64,000 bases of DNA from Kryptolebias marmoratus (Eukaryota > Chordata > Actinopteri > Cyprinodontiformes > Rivulidae). Shown here one piece after another: positions 1 through 12,670 of the stretch. The stretch covers positions 14,494,905-14,558,904 of the forward strand of contig NC_051436.1 in the NCBI RefSeq assembly GCF_001649575.2. The letters are read 5' to 3'. The notes beneath the pieces were generated by a model. It searched no databases and had not been told where the DNA came from. It worked only from the letters and a program-made list of their open reading frames with translations. Positions within the stretch are counted from its first letter, which is position 1; the number at the start of each line of letters is the position of its first letter. A program made the translations under genes and the position numbers.

Positions 1-1049
1 TCTATTTTGAAGATATATCACATTAACTGCTGGCAGGCTCTCACAAAAAGGGTCACGGTCACTCTGACACAACATAATAACGCCTCCTGGGGACATAATT
101 TTTTTGGCGTTCTTGCTCATCGTTTCCTCACTGTTCTCATTTCCCTCGGTTCTCATTTCTCCCATTTTGTCCACAGTTGTTTGCCAACAAGAAAGCAGAA
201 CTAACCGTCCTGCCGCCTGTCATCTCATGCCCACTCCACCACCTATTTGAGGCTGGTTCCAATTCTCCTCTGGCCATCCTCAAATCTCCATCTGCCTCTT
301 CTGATAGCACCTCTGTTTCCCCCCAATCCCAGCACCCAGCTCCTCCTTCTGCTCCTGTGCTTTCACCAAACTACCCTGCCTGCCTTTGGGAGACGGGGTC
401 TAATTGGTATGCTGCTTGTTGTATGCGGTTCAACTGTTTCCATGTCTTTCTGCAACAAATAATTTGCACTATGTTTTATTTATTTACATGTTTCTGGTGC
501 CTGTGGCAGAGGTCATTAGGGCTTCATCTGTCTTTAAAAGCTTTTCTATAAACAAAAACTAAATCCATATCTAGCACTATTATAGCACACTACAGAAATG
601 GCAAAATAATTAAAAATCTACATGCAAACACTGCTTTCGTTCTGGGAATAAGAGGGTTTTTCATGTTTATTGATTATGCTTAAATAAACTTAAGGTGAAA
701 TTATACTGTCGCCTGTCTCATGGCTCAGGGGGAATCATGTCTTTAAGAGCAGAGTTTCCATTTATCCCGTCAACTCTGGAAAACCTCCTTGAGTGTGAAG
801 GTAATTAAGACTCTGCTAAGCTCTTTGTACTTATCAAATAGGTTCTTCTTGTTATTTTCCATGTCCCCAAGGCGCTGTCCTGTGTGCTCACCATGATCTA
901 TAAGCCCACTCTGCTCATTCAGAGTCTCTCGGATCATGTCAGGGTGCGCTATGGGTATCACATCTGTACTAGTTTGTTTCCATGACCTTCTCATAATCTC
1001 AGTCGTAGCCTAGGAATAAGGCTAGCGTGGCCAGTTCTGCTTCAAATTT

Positions 1050-1810
1050 TCCACTAGGGCTGGTCGATATGACCAAAAATGAATATTGTGATATTTTGGA
1101 GCTTCATCACTTTATCTCTGCATTTTAAAATCCCCCTTTACTCACTATAATATACTATAATAACATATTAATTCAAGACTATAACATAATGCTGTGGTGA
1201 ACAATAACTCAGACATTGATCCTCTGACCCTTGTTTTTGCGCTGGGATAAAAATTAACTAACTTTACAACCGTCCACTCACATAAACAAACAGAAGAAAA
1301 GACTTTTAATCAGTACATGCACAAGTGTCTTCTGACCAATCACCCATTACATTCAAGTACCATTTGATGACAATGAACCAAAACAAAAAATTAATTGCAA
1401 TCACACACAAAAAAGCAATTAAATCTGTTCCCAGACACACAGTATACGCACACGCAAGCTGAACACCCGACATTAGAACCGTATGAAATGACCAGCTAAG
1501 AAACACAACCAATATCACATACAGAACACACTCATTATAGGCTACTTAGGTTTAAATCAACAGCAAAGTCTGAGCAGGAGCCTAGTAAAGTGACAGACGT
1601 TAACGTATAATGACCTCAAGGAAGGGAGTGTGCTATGATGCATTTGAAGAGGCTGGGAGAAGCTAAACTCCTTGTGGCTTAGATGCAGAAAGCAAAATGT
1701 AGTCATTTAAACTTATACTCAATATTCATAATACAGTCATTTTTTATGTTGCACAAGGGAAAACTCTTGATATCTTGAATATACTCCATATATCACTCAG
1801 CCCAATTCAT
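1050..1810. mobile_element. Decayed non-autonomous DNA transposon, family A copy 1
   Basis: The left end reads AGGGCTGGTCGATATGACC and the reverse complement of the right end near 1,800 reads TGGGCTGAGTGATATATGG, so the ends form imperfect terminal inverted repeats. The GGGCTGGGCGATAT-type terminus is common among fish DNA transposons. Internal sequence around 1,330-1,400 (CAATCACCCATTACATTCA) recurs at about 9,570-9,660, showing a dispersed family. No transposase frame is preserved. The superfamily (hAT suspected) is an inference. Confidence 0.55.
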
Positions 1811-3569
1811 AACTACGAAGCCACACCAGTGCACATGGGCCAAACATCATGGATTGGCTGACACCATACTCCAAGGAGAAACCAGAATAACCTTGTTACA
1901 GATGTTTTGTGCCTGCTCAAAAACCAACCAGGACCTGTCACGTCTAATTGGGAACCCTCTGTGTTATTAATACGAGCCTGATGACCTCACCATTGCAGGG
2001 AGGTCGGCATCTGATATGAGGACCTGCACAAAATAGGACATATGGATTATTGCCATAAAAGAACCACCAGCAATAAAATACCATAGCAACAAGCAGTAAT
2101 AGTCGTAGACATACTTCCTTAATTAAGACAGGATTTTCCAAAGCGCATTCTCTGAAGTAATGACCATCCCTGCCAGCATGAGAAAAAACCTTTTAGTTCA
2201 TTTAGATGCCAACCAGTAAAACATTCCAACTTCACTGGCTGAAATTAACTCACTGCATAAAAATAAGCATTAGTGAGAAAGATGGCAAACTTGCGACACA
2301 AAATCACAGTAAATATTAATAAATATGTATGTATGTTGCTCACCAGCTGGGACTGAAAGTAAGTCAGATTAAACAGACTGAAGTGGAAAAGTAACCCAAA
2401 AGCTGAAAATTGGAACACGGCATTGCTTGGGAAAGCTTAGGTCCTTCAATCTCTGCAGAAAGATGTTGAATATTTTCTATAAAGCTGGAGTAAAATGACA
2501 CATTTTTATGCAGCAGCATCAGAGTCAGTGACTCAGAGAAAGTGAACAAACCGATTTAAAATGCCGCTTCAGTGGCGGGGGCAGCTCTTGGAGCACTCAG
2601 AGCTGAGGGAAGAAAAAATAAAAAATAAAGATGTAAAAGCTGTTCAACAGAATGGAAAACACGGCACAATATAGTGATGAACCAATGAAGTCATCTCCAG
2701 TCGAACACCTCTTCAGCTTCACTGCGATAAGGATCGATCATCTGTGCCTGAAGATATGACTCTACATGATCGCTTTCTGAGCCAGAACAAGAATGATCTA
2801 CGTGCCTTTTCACATGATTCTTTTTGGCTAACAATGAAAGGCAACAATTTGCCTTTTTTTGTATTTTTTTTTTAAAAGCTTCTTTTATTTTAAACAAATT
2901 TTATGGGTGAATTTCTCTACTATGCCCTACCACTACATTTTGCTTGTTCATGCCAAAAGGTGGTAGTGTCACAGTGCTTTTTGTGATGTGGGGGGAGGTC
3001 AAAATGCTAGGGCTTTTTGGCAAAAAAATTAACATTTTTTAAGGACAAATAAAGGGATACAAGCTCTACTAGTGAGCAAATTACAAATGCAAGTACTTTC
3101 TTCGTTAATAGCATTTTATTGCTGCAACAATCATTGCAATGTCTACTTTGATGTAAATGTATGCATATGTTGGATATTACTGTTGAGCTTAGCAATTATT
3201 AAAAAAACGTGTTAAATGCTGATGTCTGCTGCACAACTTCTCAAAATTTCTGCAGACACACATTAAGGTCATTGACAAAAAAGGAACATGTGACCGTTGA
3301 GGCAAAAACAGTCCATCAGACAGGAAAAGAACAGCTTGATGACTTATTGTCATGAAGTTGAGGGCAGATATTTATGAAATTAAGACAATTCTTTGCTACA
3401 ATGAAAGGACAGCAAAATGTCTGCTTTAAGATGGTGGCTGATAAGCTTTAATACGGTCACGTTACTTCTTGAAGAGATGTTTCAATTTTGGAGTCGAGTA
3501 TTTTAACCACTACGGTTCCTGACTTCAGATAAAGGGCCATGGGGATGTTCAAAAACCTCTTTTCCCATG

Positions 3570-4075
3570 GGTACGATTCTGCCCTACTCGGCTCGACCCG
3601 GTGCAGCTTCAGACGCTTTCCATTAGGTAATCCTACCCACGTTTAGCTAGGTTCTTGGAAGCTACCCAGCCAAGAGTCCAGGCAAGCCACGCCAAGCTGA
3701 AACTTTCATGTCAGCAGACTGCAGGCCATTGATTGGCCACGGAGCCATGTCACTAAATGAGCCATCACAGCAACCCCTTCAAAACTGCCACTTTCAACAG
3801 CCACATTTCTTTTTTGCATTTTTGCTCACTTTTAACCTGACTCACTTTTAACTTGTGCATGACTAACCATAGACCAAGAACTGGGCATACCATGACCTCG
3901 ATGTCCTCCATGTTTGGGTGTCGCCAAAAAAGGACATCAGAGGAGTGTCAAACAGCCTTGCCATGACAACCCCACCCTCATCGAGGCAGCACTCAGTTGT
4001 ATGGAAAAATCACAGAAAAGGTGTTGAATCAAATCAAGGCGAGGCGGGTTGAGCTACACTCAACAATCAAAAAGC
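3570..4075. mobile_element. MITE-like element with CTCGGCTCGA-type ends
   Basis: The left part carries TACTCGGCTCGACCCGG followed by TTTCCATTAGG, and the right part carries GGCGAGGCGGGTTGAGCTA, resembling inverted ends of a widespread fish miniature element whose termini are rich in CTCGGCTCGA. There is no coding frame. Boundaries are approximate and target-site duplications were not resolved. Confidence 0.4.
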
Positions 4076-4988
4076 AGCTAAAATCAAGGGGTAGAGGTAG
4101 AAGCAACACCAGGAAATTGGATTCGGCTTAGTCAAATCTATCTAACAGCCTGACAGATTTCAAAAAAAGGGAATTTTACAAGTTGTTTACTGACTCATTT
4201 TGGAACTTGAGTAAATATTACAACTACAGATGCTAGTGTTTGTACAGGGTTTTTTGTCCAATGGGAATAGGCTGAAGAAGAAGAAGTGTCTCCGATATGA
4301 ATTGTAGCTCATCAACCAGAGACTACTGAGGCGATGATGATAATTACAAGATGAGATGCATCACTCTGACTGAAACTGCATCATCCACAGAAAAGGAATG
4401 CTAATGGAATATACATAATATCTGACACTTCGGGTGCAAAAAAGCTAGAGGCTAACAAATATTAGAACACTGACTGAGTAAAATCACCGTGACCTTTAAC
4501 CCTTGAGCAGATGAGAATGCGAACATACACAGCTCCTGCTTTCCTGTCAGCAGCACCGTCTGCGCCTGCTTCTGATGCGATGACCTCCTACGCGAGCATG
4601 TGTGCGTTTGCTTCGATGAATAAGCACATCAGTCTGCTGCACAGCACATGGGTGTGTGAGTGTGTGAGTGTGTGTGTGTGTGAGAGTGTGTGTGGGTGCT
4701 TCAGTAAGACTGGGTATAAGAGTATGTGTCAGTCTGAGCGTGTGGGAGAAACAGACAGAAAACCAGAGTGGGTGACTGAATGCTGGTACGTTACAGGTAA
4801 TGCATTGTGGTGTATGTGTGTGTGCGTGTGTATATGTGTACTACATGGGCATTATGTGCCATATGAACCACTGAGTGCCTTTAAATTACAGCTATAAATG
4901 TGTGTGTACGTTTACCAGAGCTCTGACTCATTTTTGAGATGAAAGCACAACAGAAGTGATGCCTCTGTAAGAATAAAACATATGAACT

Positions 4989-5024
<36 letters not shown>
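4989..5024. repeat. (GT)n microsatellite
   Basis: An uninterrupted GT run of about 15 units (4,995-5,024) preceded by GTGTGA. Other GT-rich stretches lie nearby (4,656-4,700, 5,500-5,522) and make spurious open frames. Confidence 0.9.
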
Positions 5025-5027
<3 letters not shown>

Positions 5028-6199
5028 TGTAGCAGGGTGCTCGTCGAGACTAAATTCTGCCGTGGCTCTTCACTGTGTGCTTTTCCCCACAGCAGGGTGT
5101 GTGACTGTGTGTGGGTGCGCGGTTCCTTCTTAATCTTCTTTTTTTTTTTTTTTTAAATGTTGTTTAACTGGGCTATCTAGTACGCGCATCAGAATGTGGG
5201 CGGCCGCTGCTGCCTCATTATGAAAGGCAAAGAGAGGTAACTGTGTGTGCAAGTGTGTTTTTGAGATGTCGGCTGATGAGCAAATCCCAGGGGACACTCA
5301 CAATATAGATGAGCAAAAACAAACTGTGTTATACAGAGGGGGAGGAGTTGGATTGCAAATCATAGTAAAAATAAAACAAAGCAAAAGCATGAGGGATGTG
5401 AAGGTGAACGTGTTGAGTTCGTGAACATAACAGGGGGGTGTTGGCGAATGGGGGGGGGGCATGCAGTGCAAGGAGCAGAAGGAATATAGGAAAACGTATG
5501 TGTGTGTGTGTGTGTTTGTGTGTTCCCCAGAGGCTATTGTTCCCATCTGTACACTTCCACACAGCTCTGATCTGGATCTGGACTGGAAAATGTTAAAATG
5601 ACTAAAGAAATAATTTTTTAAAAATATAACTGGGCGTCTAAACACAGCTATAAAACGCACTCAAAACCTCAGCTGCACTGTTCATATACTAGGAGTGCGT
5701 TATGTAAGTTTTTACATGAATAAGCAGCAGAAAGTGTTATTAGCAATAGTGATAAATAGCAGCCAAATGAGGTGAAATCATGGCATGGCATTATGTCATA
5801 TGATGTCATAATTATTATTCATGATGCGTGTGTGTCTGTAGCTCTTTGCTTCTCGCTGGAAAAAGGACAAGGTTGCATCTTCCGAGGGCTTTAACAGATA
5901 AAGTAGACGGAGAAAATGCACTGCCAATTTTTCTATTAATTTGGTCCAATTCTGATTTTTGGGGGATGTAAAGAACAAATGATGTACAGAAACACTCATC
6001 TTCCTCATCCAGATGCTAAGCCCAATAACTTTATTATAAAACACTGATAAAAAAAAGTTAAGCACCTTGATGGAATGGATGTAATTTGGTCTATGGGTAA
6101 ATGTCACATCCAACTCTAAACCGTGAGTGAAGATCCTGCCTTGTAGATGCATTAAACATCAGCAGCAGCACTTAAAAGGAATCCAGACGATCAGTTTGT

Positions 6200-7050
6200 G
6201 CAGCTGCCTAAAATGTGGGATGTACAGATGTCACAATGGCCTGATGTTTGAAACAATGAGTCCATGACAGAGCACACATCGTGAAGGTTTCAGTTGCCCA
6301 AGACAGACCACATCGAGGGAGGACCATTGTATTCTGTGGCAAGTATTACAGAACCCAATGACATCTGTGTCTGCCATCTGGACGCAGGTATTGGACTGTT
6401 TACAACACCTTGTGTCATCCTGCACTGTCTCGATGCTTGGCATCAGCTGGACTATGGGTTCACCATCCCATACAGAGGCTGCCACTGACACCAGAGCAGT
6501 GATGTCTGGGTTTGGAAGGGTGCCATAACCGGCAGGCATGGACTGATGACAAGTGGCCCTGTTATCATGTTTATCCATGAGTCTTGGTTCTAAATTACCA
6601 CAGATGATAATCATGTACTTGTTAGGCAGCGCTGAGGGAAGAGGACAATCCCTGTTAATGTTGTGGAGAGACACTGGTGTTACTCCTGGCATCACGGTGT
6701 AAAGGCCCTCAGCGTATGACTTCAGGTCACCTCTGGTAGTGATTCGGGGGACCTGACAGTCTGCATGTCTTACCCCTCTAGAGACAGAACTCTGGTACAG
6801 TCTTTCAACAAGACAACACCTATCCACAAACCACACATGTCTACAAACGGCCTGCATCATGTCAAGGTCCTCCTACAGCCAACCAGGTCCCCCAATCTTT
6901 CCCCAAAAAAATGTGTGGGATCGGTTTAGCTGTCAGCTCAGACCTGGTACTGACCTGCTGAATCACAAGGACCAGTTACAACAGCTGTAGGGCACGGGAG
7001 AGGATATGATGAATGTTTTGTATAAAACCATCACTTTTATCCAGAGAAAA
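6200..7050 (+). pseudogene. Tc1-like transposase pseudogene
   Basis: Conceptual plus-strand translation with several frameshifts and stops gives, in order, RQAWTDD (near 6,530), a degraded DES motif region (6,570), a VIRGT-like block (6,740), FQQDNTYPQTTH-like sequence near 6,800 (frames shifted) and a WDRFSCQLRPGTD block near 6,920 followed by QLQQL and VLYK. This is the catalytic core order of a Tc1/mariner DDE transposase, including the QDN motif around the second catalytic aspartate. The many stops show it is long dead. A long open frame on the opposite strand (6,231-6,860) is only the shadow of this pseudogene. Terminal repeats were not resolved. Confidence 0.75.
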
Positions 7051-9244
7051 TCTACAGCTTACTGACAAAGGATCAGCAGTGTAACCAAAATACTAAATTA
7101 TTTATTTATTCTGATATTAGAACTATTCCAGAACACTCACATGACCTTTTAACATTTGAAGTTTCATTTTATTTCTAATCCTCGTCTGGGTGCCTAATTT
7201 CTTTTTTGTCAGCGAGTGTACGCAAGCTTGAATGCAACATTCTGAACATAAACAGCCCTCTCTGGAGACAGACTCCCTAAAAATGTCAGCATGACCTTAA
7301 AACAATACGCTGCTTTGGTCGTAAAATTGAGAGAAAAAATATACATACTATGTTCACATTCCCTGGAAAAAAAAAAAACCCAAAGAAAAAAACTGATGAC
7401 CTTCAATACATACAGATAACTACAAATTGAATAGTATTTTGTGATGTATTTTAATCTTAAAACATAAAAATTTTGGAACTGGGGGTTTGTGATGGTGCCA
7501 TTGGACCAGATCAAAGCTGTTGATCAAAAGGGAACACTCATTAACTGGACTGTAAAAAAAATTAAAAACACCTATCAGTGTCTTTATTGTTACACAGTTT
7601 TTGTGTTGGATTGCAAGCTGTCAGTTGCAGGGGAAACTGGAATGGATACAACACAATAAAAGGAAATCCATCTCTTTTCTTTTTCTTTGTTTTTAATCTA
7701 TGAAGTGAGCAGAATTGTTTGCTTTGTTTCACTGATATTACAGAATTCCTACATAGATCACAGTAGCTAGTTAAACCAGTCCTAACATAAGCAGAAACAA
7801 TACACACTTATTGTTGTAGGGTTTCTTTGTGTTACATTTTCAGGAAATGCCATGTGCCAGAAATGTGCCAGAAATGGTTATTTTCCCCTCCAAACTAAAT
7901 GTAGACAAATATATAAATGTAAGGTTTTATTTAAATTGCACGAAGACCTCTAAGAGTTCCACTTGTACTTTTTTATTTTCTAATCTTTGAGTGAAAATGC
8001 TTGTTTGACTTTGTAATGCGCAGAGCATCGTATTGATTTACTGCAGCCTCAAATGCTAGAAATATGATGCAGCAGGATTGTGATAGAAGCCGTGACAGAA
8101 ATCAATGACAGCAGGTGAATCTGCACCGGCTCAGACATCCTTGATGGTGTCCAGACTGTTCAGAGACAACAACAGCAATGGTAAAACTTCATTTTGAGGC
8201 AGATCCATCTGATCTGTCGGGGAAGAGCTCTCACAATGACACCGGAAGGGAAGAAGACCAGCAGGGGATCATGGATTTGAATACGTAACCAGAACAGTCC
8301 CCGGGACAAAGAGCTTAGATTTAGCTTCTTGTTGGCATCGATGCCAAGGTACAGCACGTCTCTGACTGGAGATGAGACTGTTAGACAAGCAAACCCATGA
8401 GGAAACAGGAAGGAGAAAATAAAGAAGAGGAAATTAGAGTGAAAAATATCAGCGTGAAGGAAACAGGAAGCATGTGACAAAGCTAATTCCTCCATCTGCT
8501 CTTGTCTCTCTGCTGCGTCTCTTCCTTCCTGCCACAGCTGCTCCCTTCCTTTTCACCAAATCAGACGACTGATGTGGCCCTGCTCTGATAACACCTACTT
8601 TTTTTTTTTTCATTTAACTTCCTATCAGCCTCTCCACCGCCCCCTCTTTCTCACCTTCATTCACTTCAGCCCATGTTCTCCTCCTCCAGCCAATCTTGGC
8701 CAACATCCCCTCTCGATTTCCTGCTACATGCCCTCCTCCTCCTCTCATTCTCACCCCGTCTGTCTTGTTTCATGATCCATGCATGATTTACACAGAATTT
8801 CTCTGCGTCCACCTAGTTTGACATTCAGCCTGAATGACCACTTTGCTACAGCTCCATCTTTCAGTGAAAAAAAAAACCCTTTTATCTGGCCATAACTAAT
8901 CATTACTCACTAATGCACTGAAGATGGTCTAATATGATTTATAGTTACATTAGCCAGCGCACATCTACCACAGTTAACGCTGACTCTTACTGTCTTTGAA
9001 CAGTTTGCTGAGTGGATATTGTAAATCTTATTTGTTCTGCAACAGGGGGGGTAAAAAAGCAGTCAATGCTCAAAGTGTATTCAAAATGAAAAGATACATC
9101 TAGGATGTTATTTGAATCCTCACGAGCAAAACAAAAAGGTAGTTAACAGAAAAATAACGGAGTGGAAGAAACACTGAGGCAATGACTTGCCCTTTTAGAA
9201 CATCATCACTGAAGCAATAGGCACCCCCAGCCATGGCTGATTTG

Positions 9245-10270
9245 TGTCTGATTAGCGGTGGGCAAGACCAAAAATTATTAGTGTCATATTTTTGAAGCTT
9301 TATTGCATTATATAATAACCTAAAGTAGTGGTGAGCTGTGACTGTAACAAGGGTCCACTAACTCTTGTTTCCTCAGTGGGTTTAAAAAAAAAAAAAAAAA
9401 CTTTCCAATTTTCCTCTTACATGATCCAACAGCAGAAGTGACTTTTAATCAGTCTGGATCCAGACCAAAAACTAAGATGCAGTCTGCCAAAATAGGAGGC
9501 CAGAGCGTGCGAGTGTAATTACTAAAACAAACAATAGTTTATGTGTAAAGATCACGGGAATTCTTCTAATCAATCACCCCCATTACATTCAGATACAATT
9601 TGATGACTATGGACTTGAGTGAAAAAAGGAATTACAACCAAGCACGCAAAACCAACCAAATGAGAGTGAGCACCGTGTGCAAACATGCTGAAACTGAAGT
9701 TACATTTTGTATAAAGAGCGTGCTTCCTACAAACTCTTCTTTTGCTGTCACCCTTGCTGGGTAGCTGTATTACTTTCCTCGGTTGTGACACCTGCTGTTT
9801 AAGGAAGCCTAGTGCATTTCAAGATATAAACAACTCTGCCAGTTTGCTCACTCCATTACCAATCCTCAACCTGCTCATTTCATAGCCTGATAAACTGACT
9901 TAAAAAGTGCCTTTACAAATTTTTCAAAACACGTCTGCTTTTATTGCCCTTGCAACAAACAGTGCTGCCGCCATCGGAGGCTGGAGAGAAGAAGGAAGGA
10001 GAGCAAGCCAGAGTGTTAAAAAGTTAACATCGGGCGGTCTGTCACAATAACAAAAACGAGTGCAGCGGAGATGGCGGGGATACGCAGTGAAAAAAAACAA
10101 GCAGAACCATTAAGAACTGGTTGTTGTGATCCATGGAGAAAGTGAAAACCATCTTGTTTATGCTTCAAATAGAGTCTCAGCAGTTTGCAGTGTGCTGGTC
10201 TCGGCAGACTTTAAAAGCCAAAATACTGGTAGGCTAAAATAAATACAAAAAACTGTGGAAGAAACATGAT
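9245..10270. mobile_element. Decayed DNA transposon, family A copy 2
   Basis: Starts near GGTGGGCAAGACCAAAAATTA and shares blocks with the element at 1,050-1,810, including GACTTTTAATCAGT (9,440) and CAATCACCCCCATTACATTC (9,570). It extends further right than copy 1; a short plus frame starting ATGGCGGGGATACG at about 10,071 could be a relic of a transposase N-terminus, but it closes after about 24 codons. The right boundary is uncertain. Confidence 0.45.
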
Positions 10271-12650
10271 GACTGCAATTTTACTGTTACCTTATGAACC
10301 TTTTAAAAAGAACCTTTAGAGGTGATATGCTGATTCTGTAATGCAACATTATGAACCTTTTATTCAAGCACTTATCTGCCTATTTTGAACAAATCACTTT
10401 GTTCTTTAAGCTGACTGGAACGACTAAATAACACTTGTCAGATGCATCTTTATTTTAAGAAAGAAAAGGTTAAACTCTATTACAAATTACTTGCAGTAAT
10501 AAGACGGTGTAACAAGCCTTTCTAGGCAGATGGTAATGCCATATACCACAGTATAATTTGAGGAATGCTTAAGGATATTGTTTTAAAAAAATGGATATTG
10601 CCAAACCTTTCACCTTAATTTCTTTGGGAAACCCCAGGAAAAATCTGAGGTCAGCACACTGCTCAGAACTCTCGAATCAAGCTACGCTCATCATTTCCCT
10701 TCATTAACCCTCCATTTATGCCCTGAAGATGCGTGTTCCCTCGTTTCTCGTTTCCCCATTTCTCTCCTGCTTCAGTCCCACAGAAAACACGAGGCTGTGT
10801 CTGCAGGCACACAGAGTAAAGGGCTCTCTGACGTAAGCTGCAACACAATCTTAACCGTCTGATGTGTACACTTGTACAGGAAAGCAGGCATGCAGGGAGA
10901 AGACTTTGAGACAGAAAAAAGGACAAATTAGGAACAAGATTAGCCAAGATACTGATTCTAGTGCAGCCAAACTGCTGATCAGATCCACACTGAGAACCAC
11001 AGGGAAGGTTTTCATTTTCCATTGCAAGGCCCATTAAATAATACATTACAATGTCTCTCAAGTCAAACTAAAAGTGAGGAGATTCAACCTTATAAGCTGT
11101 AAACGGTTAAAAAAAATCTACACCAACAACAGACTTAAGAGGTTTCAACCTTTTAAAAAAACCCAAAACTAGGTTGCCAGCAGGCTGCATGTATAAGAGG
11201 CAATAACAGGATGAATACACTATAAACATATACAGAGTACAATTTTGATGTGAGACAAAACAAGTGCCGCAAAGTCCCAGTTAAATGCAGCGAAATGGAT
11301 GCTTAAAAAAACGTATAAGCTCGAGCGACAGCACATTTTAAGATAAGGTGTACAGTAACGAAAAAGTGTTCCTAACCACAATCACGAGGGTGAGCAGACA
11401 CCAACTGGCTGCTGTTTTCGTTATCACCTCTGCCACATGTGGCAAAGAGGTGCTGCAAAGTGCTGCAAAGGCGTAATAAATGTACTGGAACAACCCATCC
11501 GTTTGCAAAAAGGTACGGGGTAAGCTGAGAAGCACACGGTTGGTTTTGCTGTCCAGGCGATATGAGAGGAGTCTGCCTGAAAACAGAGTGAACAAAAATG
11601 AACACAGGTAGGTACAAAACTAAATACAAGGGGACTTGGTTGACTGAGAACCCCTTATAATCTTCTTTTACGCCCCACTCTTTTTTTGTTCCAAGTTTTA
11701 CACCTAACCCTTCTTCTACCTGTTACTGAAGATGTCTTGAGCAAATGTTTTAATGGAACTTTACAAATAGATTTACATGTATGGAAGTTTGCTTGACGAT
11801 TAAGAAGTAATGGCACTGATGTTGCACTGACCATATTTGTACTTCTGTGAAAATCCTATTAACCCAAAACCCGCAGTGACTGACCACCAACAGAATAGTT
11901 GCAAAGATAGGATACTGTTGGTGGCATCACCTCCCTGCATGCCATTTTTTATTACGAGGACGTGCATTTGGCAAATTCAAACCAGCCCTGAGTATTATGT
12001 TGTTCATTCATTCTTCTCCAGATTTAGTAATAGGAACATCCGGCATGTTGAGACAAGCATACACCTGTTTGCAAACCAAAATCAACAGGCAGAAACTTCA
12101 GAGTGATGCAGACCGTGTAGTAGTCATGTAAGGTGGCTTACATGACTATTTTTCTGTTCAGCACAAGACCAATCTGAACTTAGTTTGTTATATTCAAAAT
12201 ATGGGTTTGGATAGAGATGTGGACTTTAAAATTGCCAAAATTTACCTTTAATTTTGACACCTAATACTTACTGTGTCGGCCTCTGAAAACTAATAATATT
12301 AAAAACAAAGTAACCACAAACCTTAAGGAGCAAAATGTTTGTGCAACCAAACAGAACTTAAGTCTCCATAATAAGGTTATGGGAACACAAGTTCAAACAC
12401 TTAAAGGGAAATAAAAATGCAGGCGCACACACACACATATATATATACAGATCCAGGCTGTCTTGTGTGTTACAAAAACAACCTTTTGCTTTTTGGCTCA
12501 GTTTTTCTGCATGCTTTCCCTCCCTCGCTCTGCTCCTCTTCCTTTTCACTGCCCCTCTCTCTCTCATCTCCCTTCGTCTTGCTCTACTTCTCACAGCCAC
12601 AGGCAAGGACACACTGAGGCCTGGTACTTCCTAAAGAGGGCAACCTATGC

Positions 12651-12670
12651 GCACACACACACACACACAC
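12651..12670. repeat. (CA)n microsatellite
   Basis: A run of about ten CA units; a mixed (CA)n(TA)n run lies at 12,427-12,447. These explain the short open frames in this area. Confidence 0.85.

Noticed and set aside
4511..4897. 128-codon plus-strand frame
   Set aside because: Composed largely of VCVCV-type translation of a GT microsatellite.
6231..6860. 209-codon open frame on the minus strand
   Set aside because: It is antisense to a clearly recognisable Tc1-like transposase pseudogene and has no similarity of its own.
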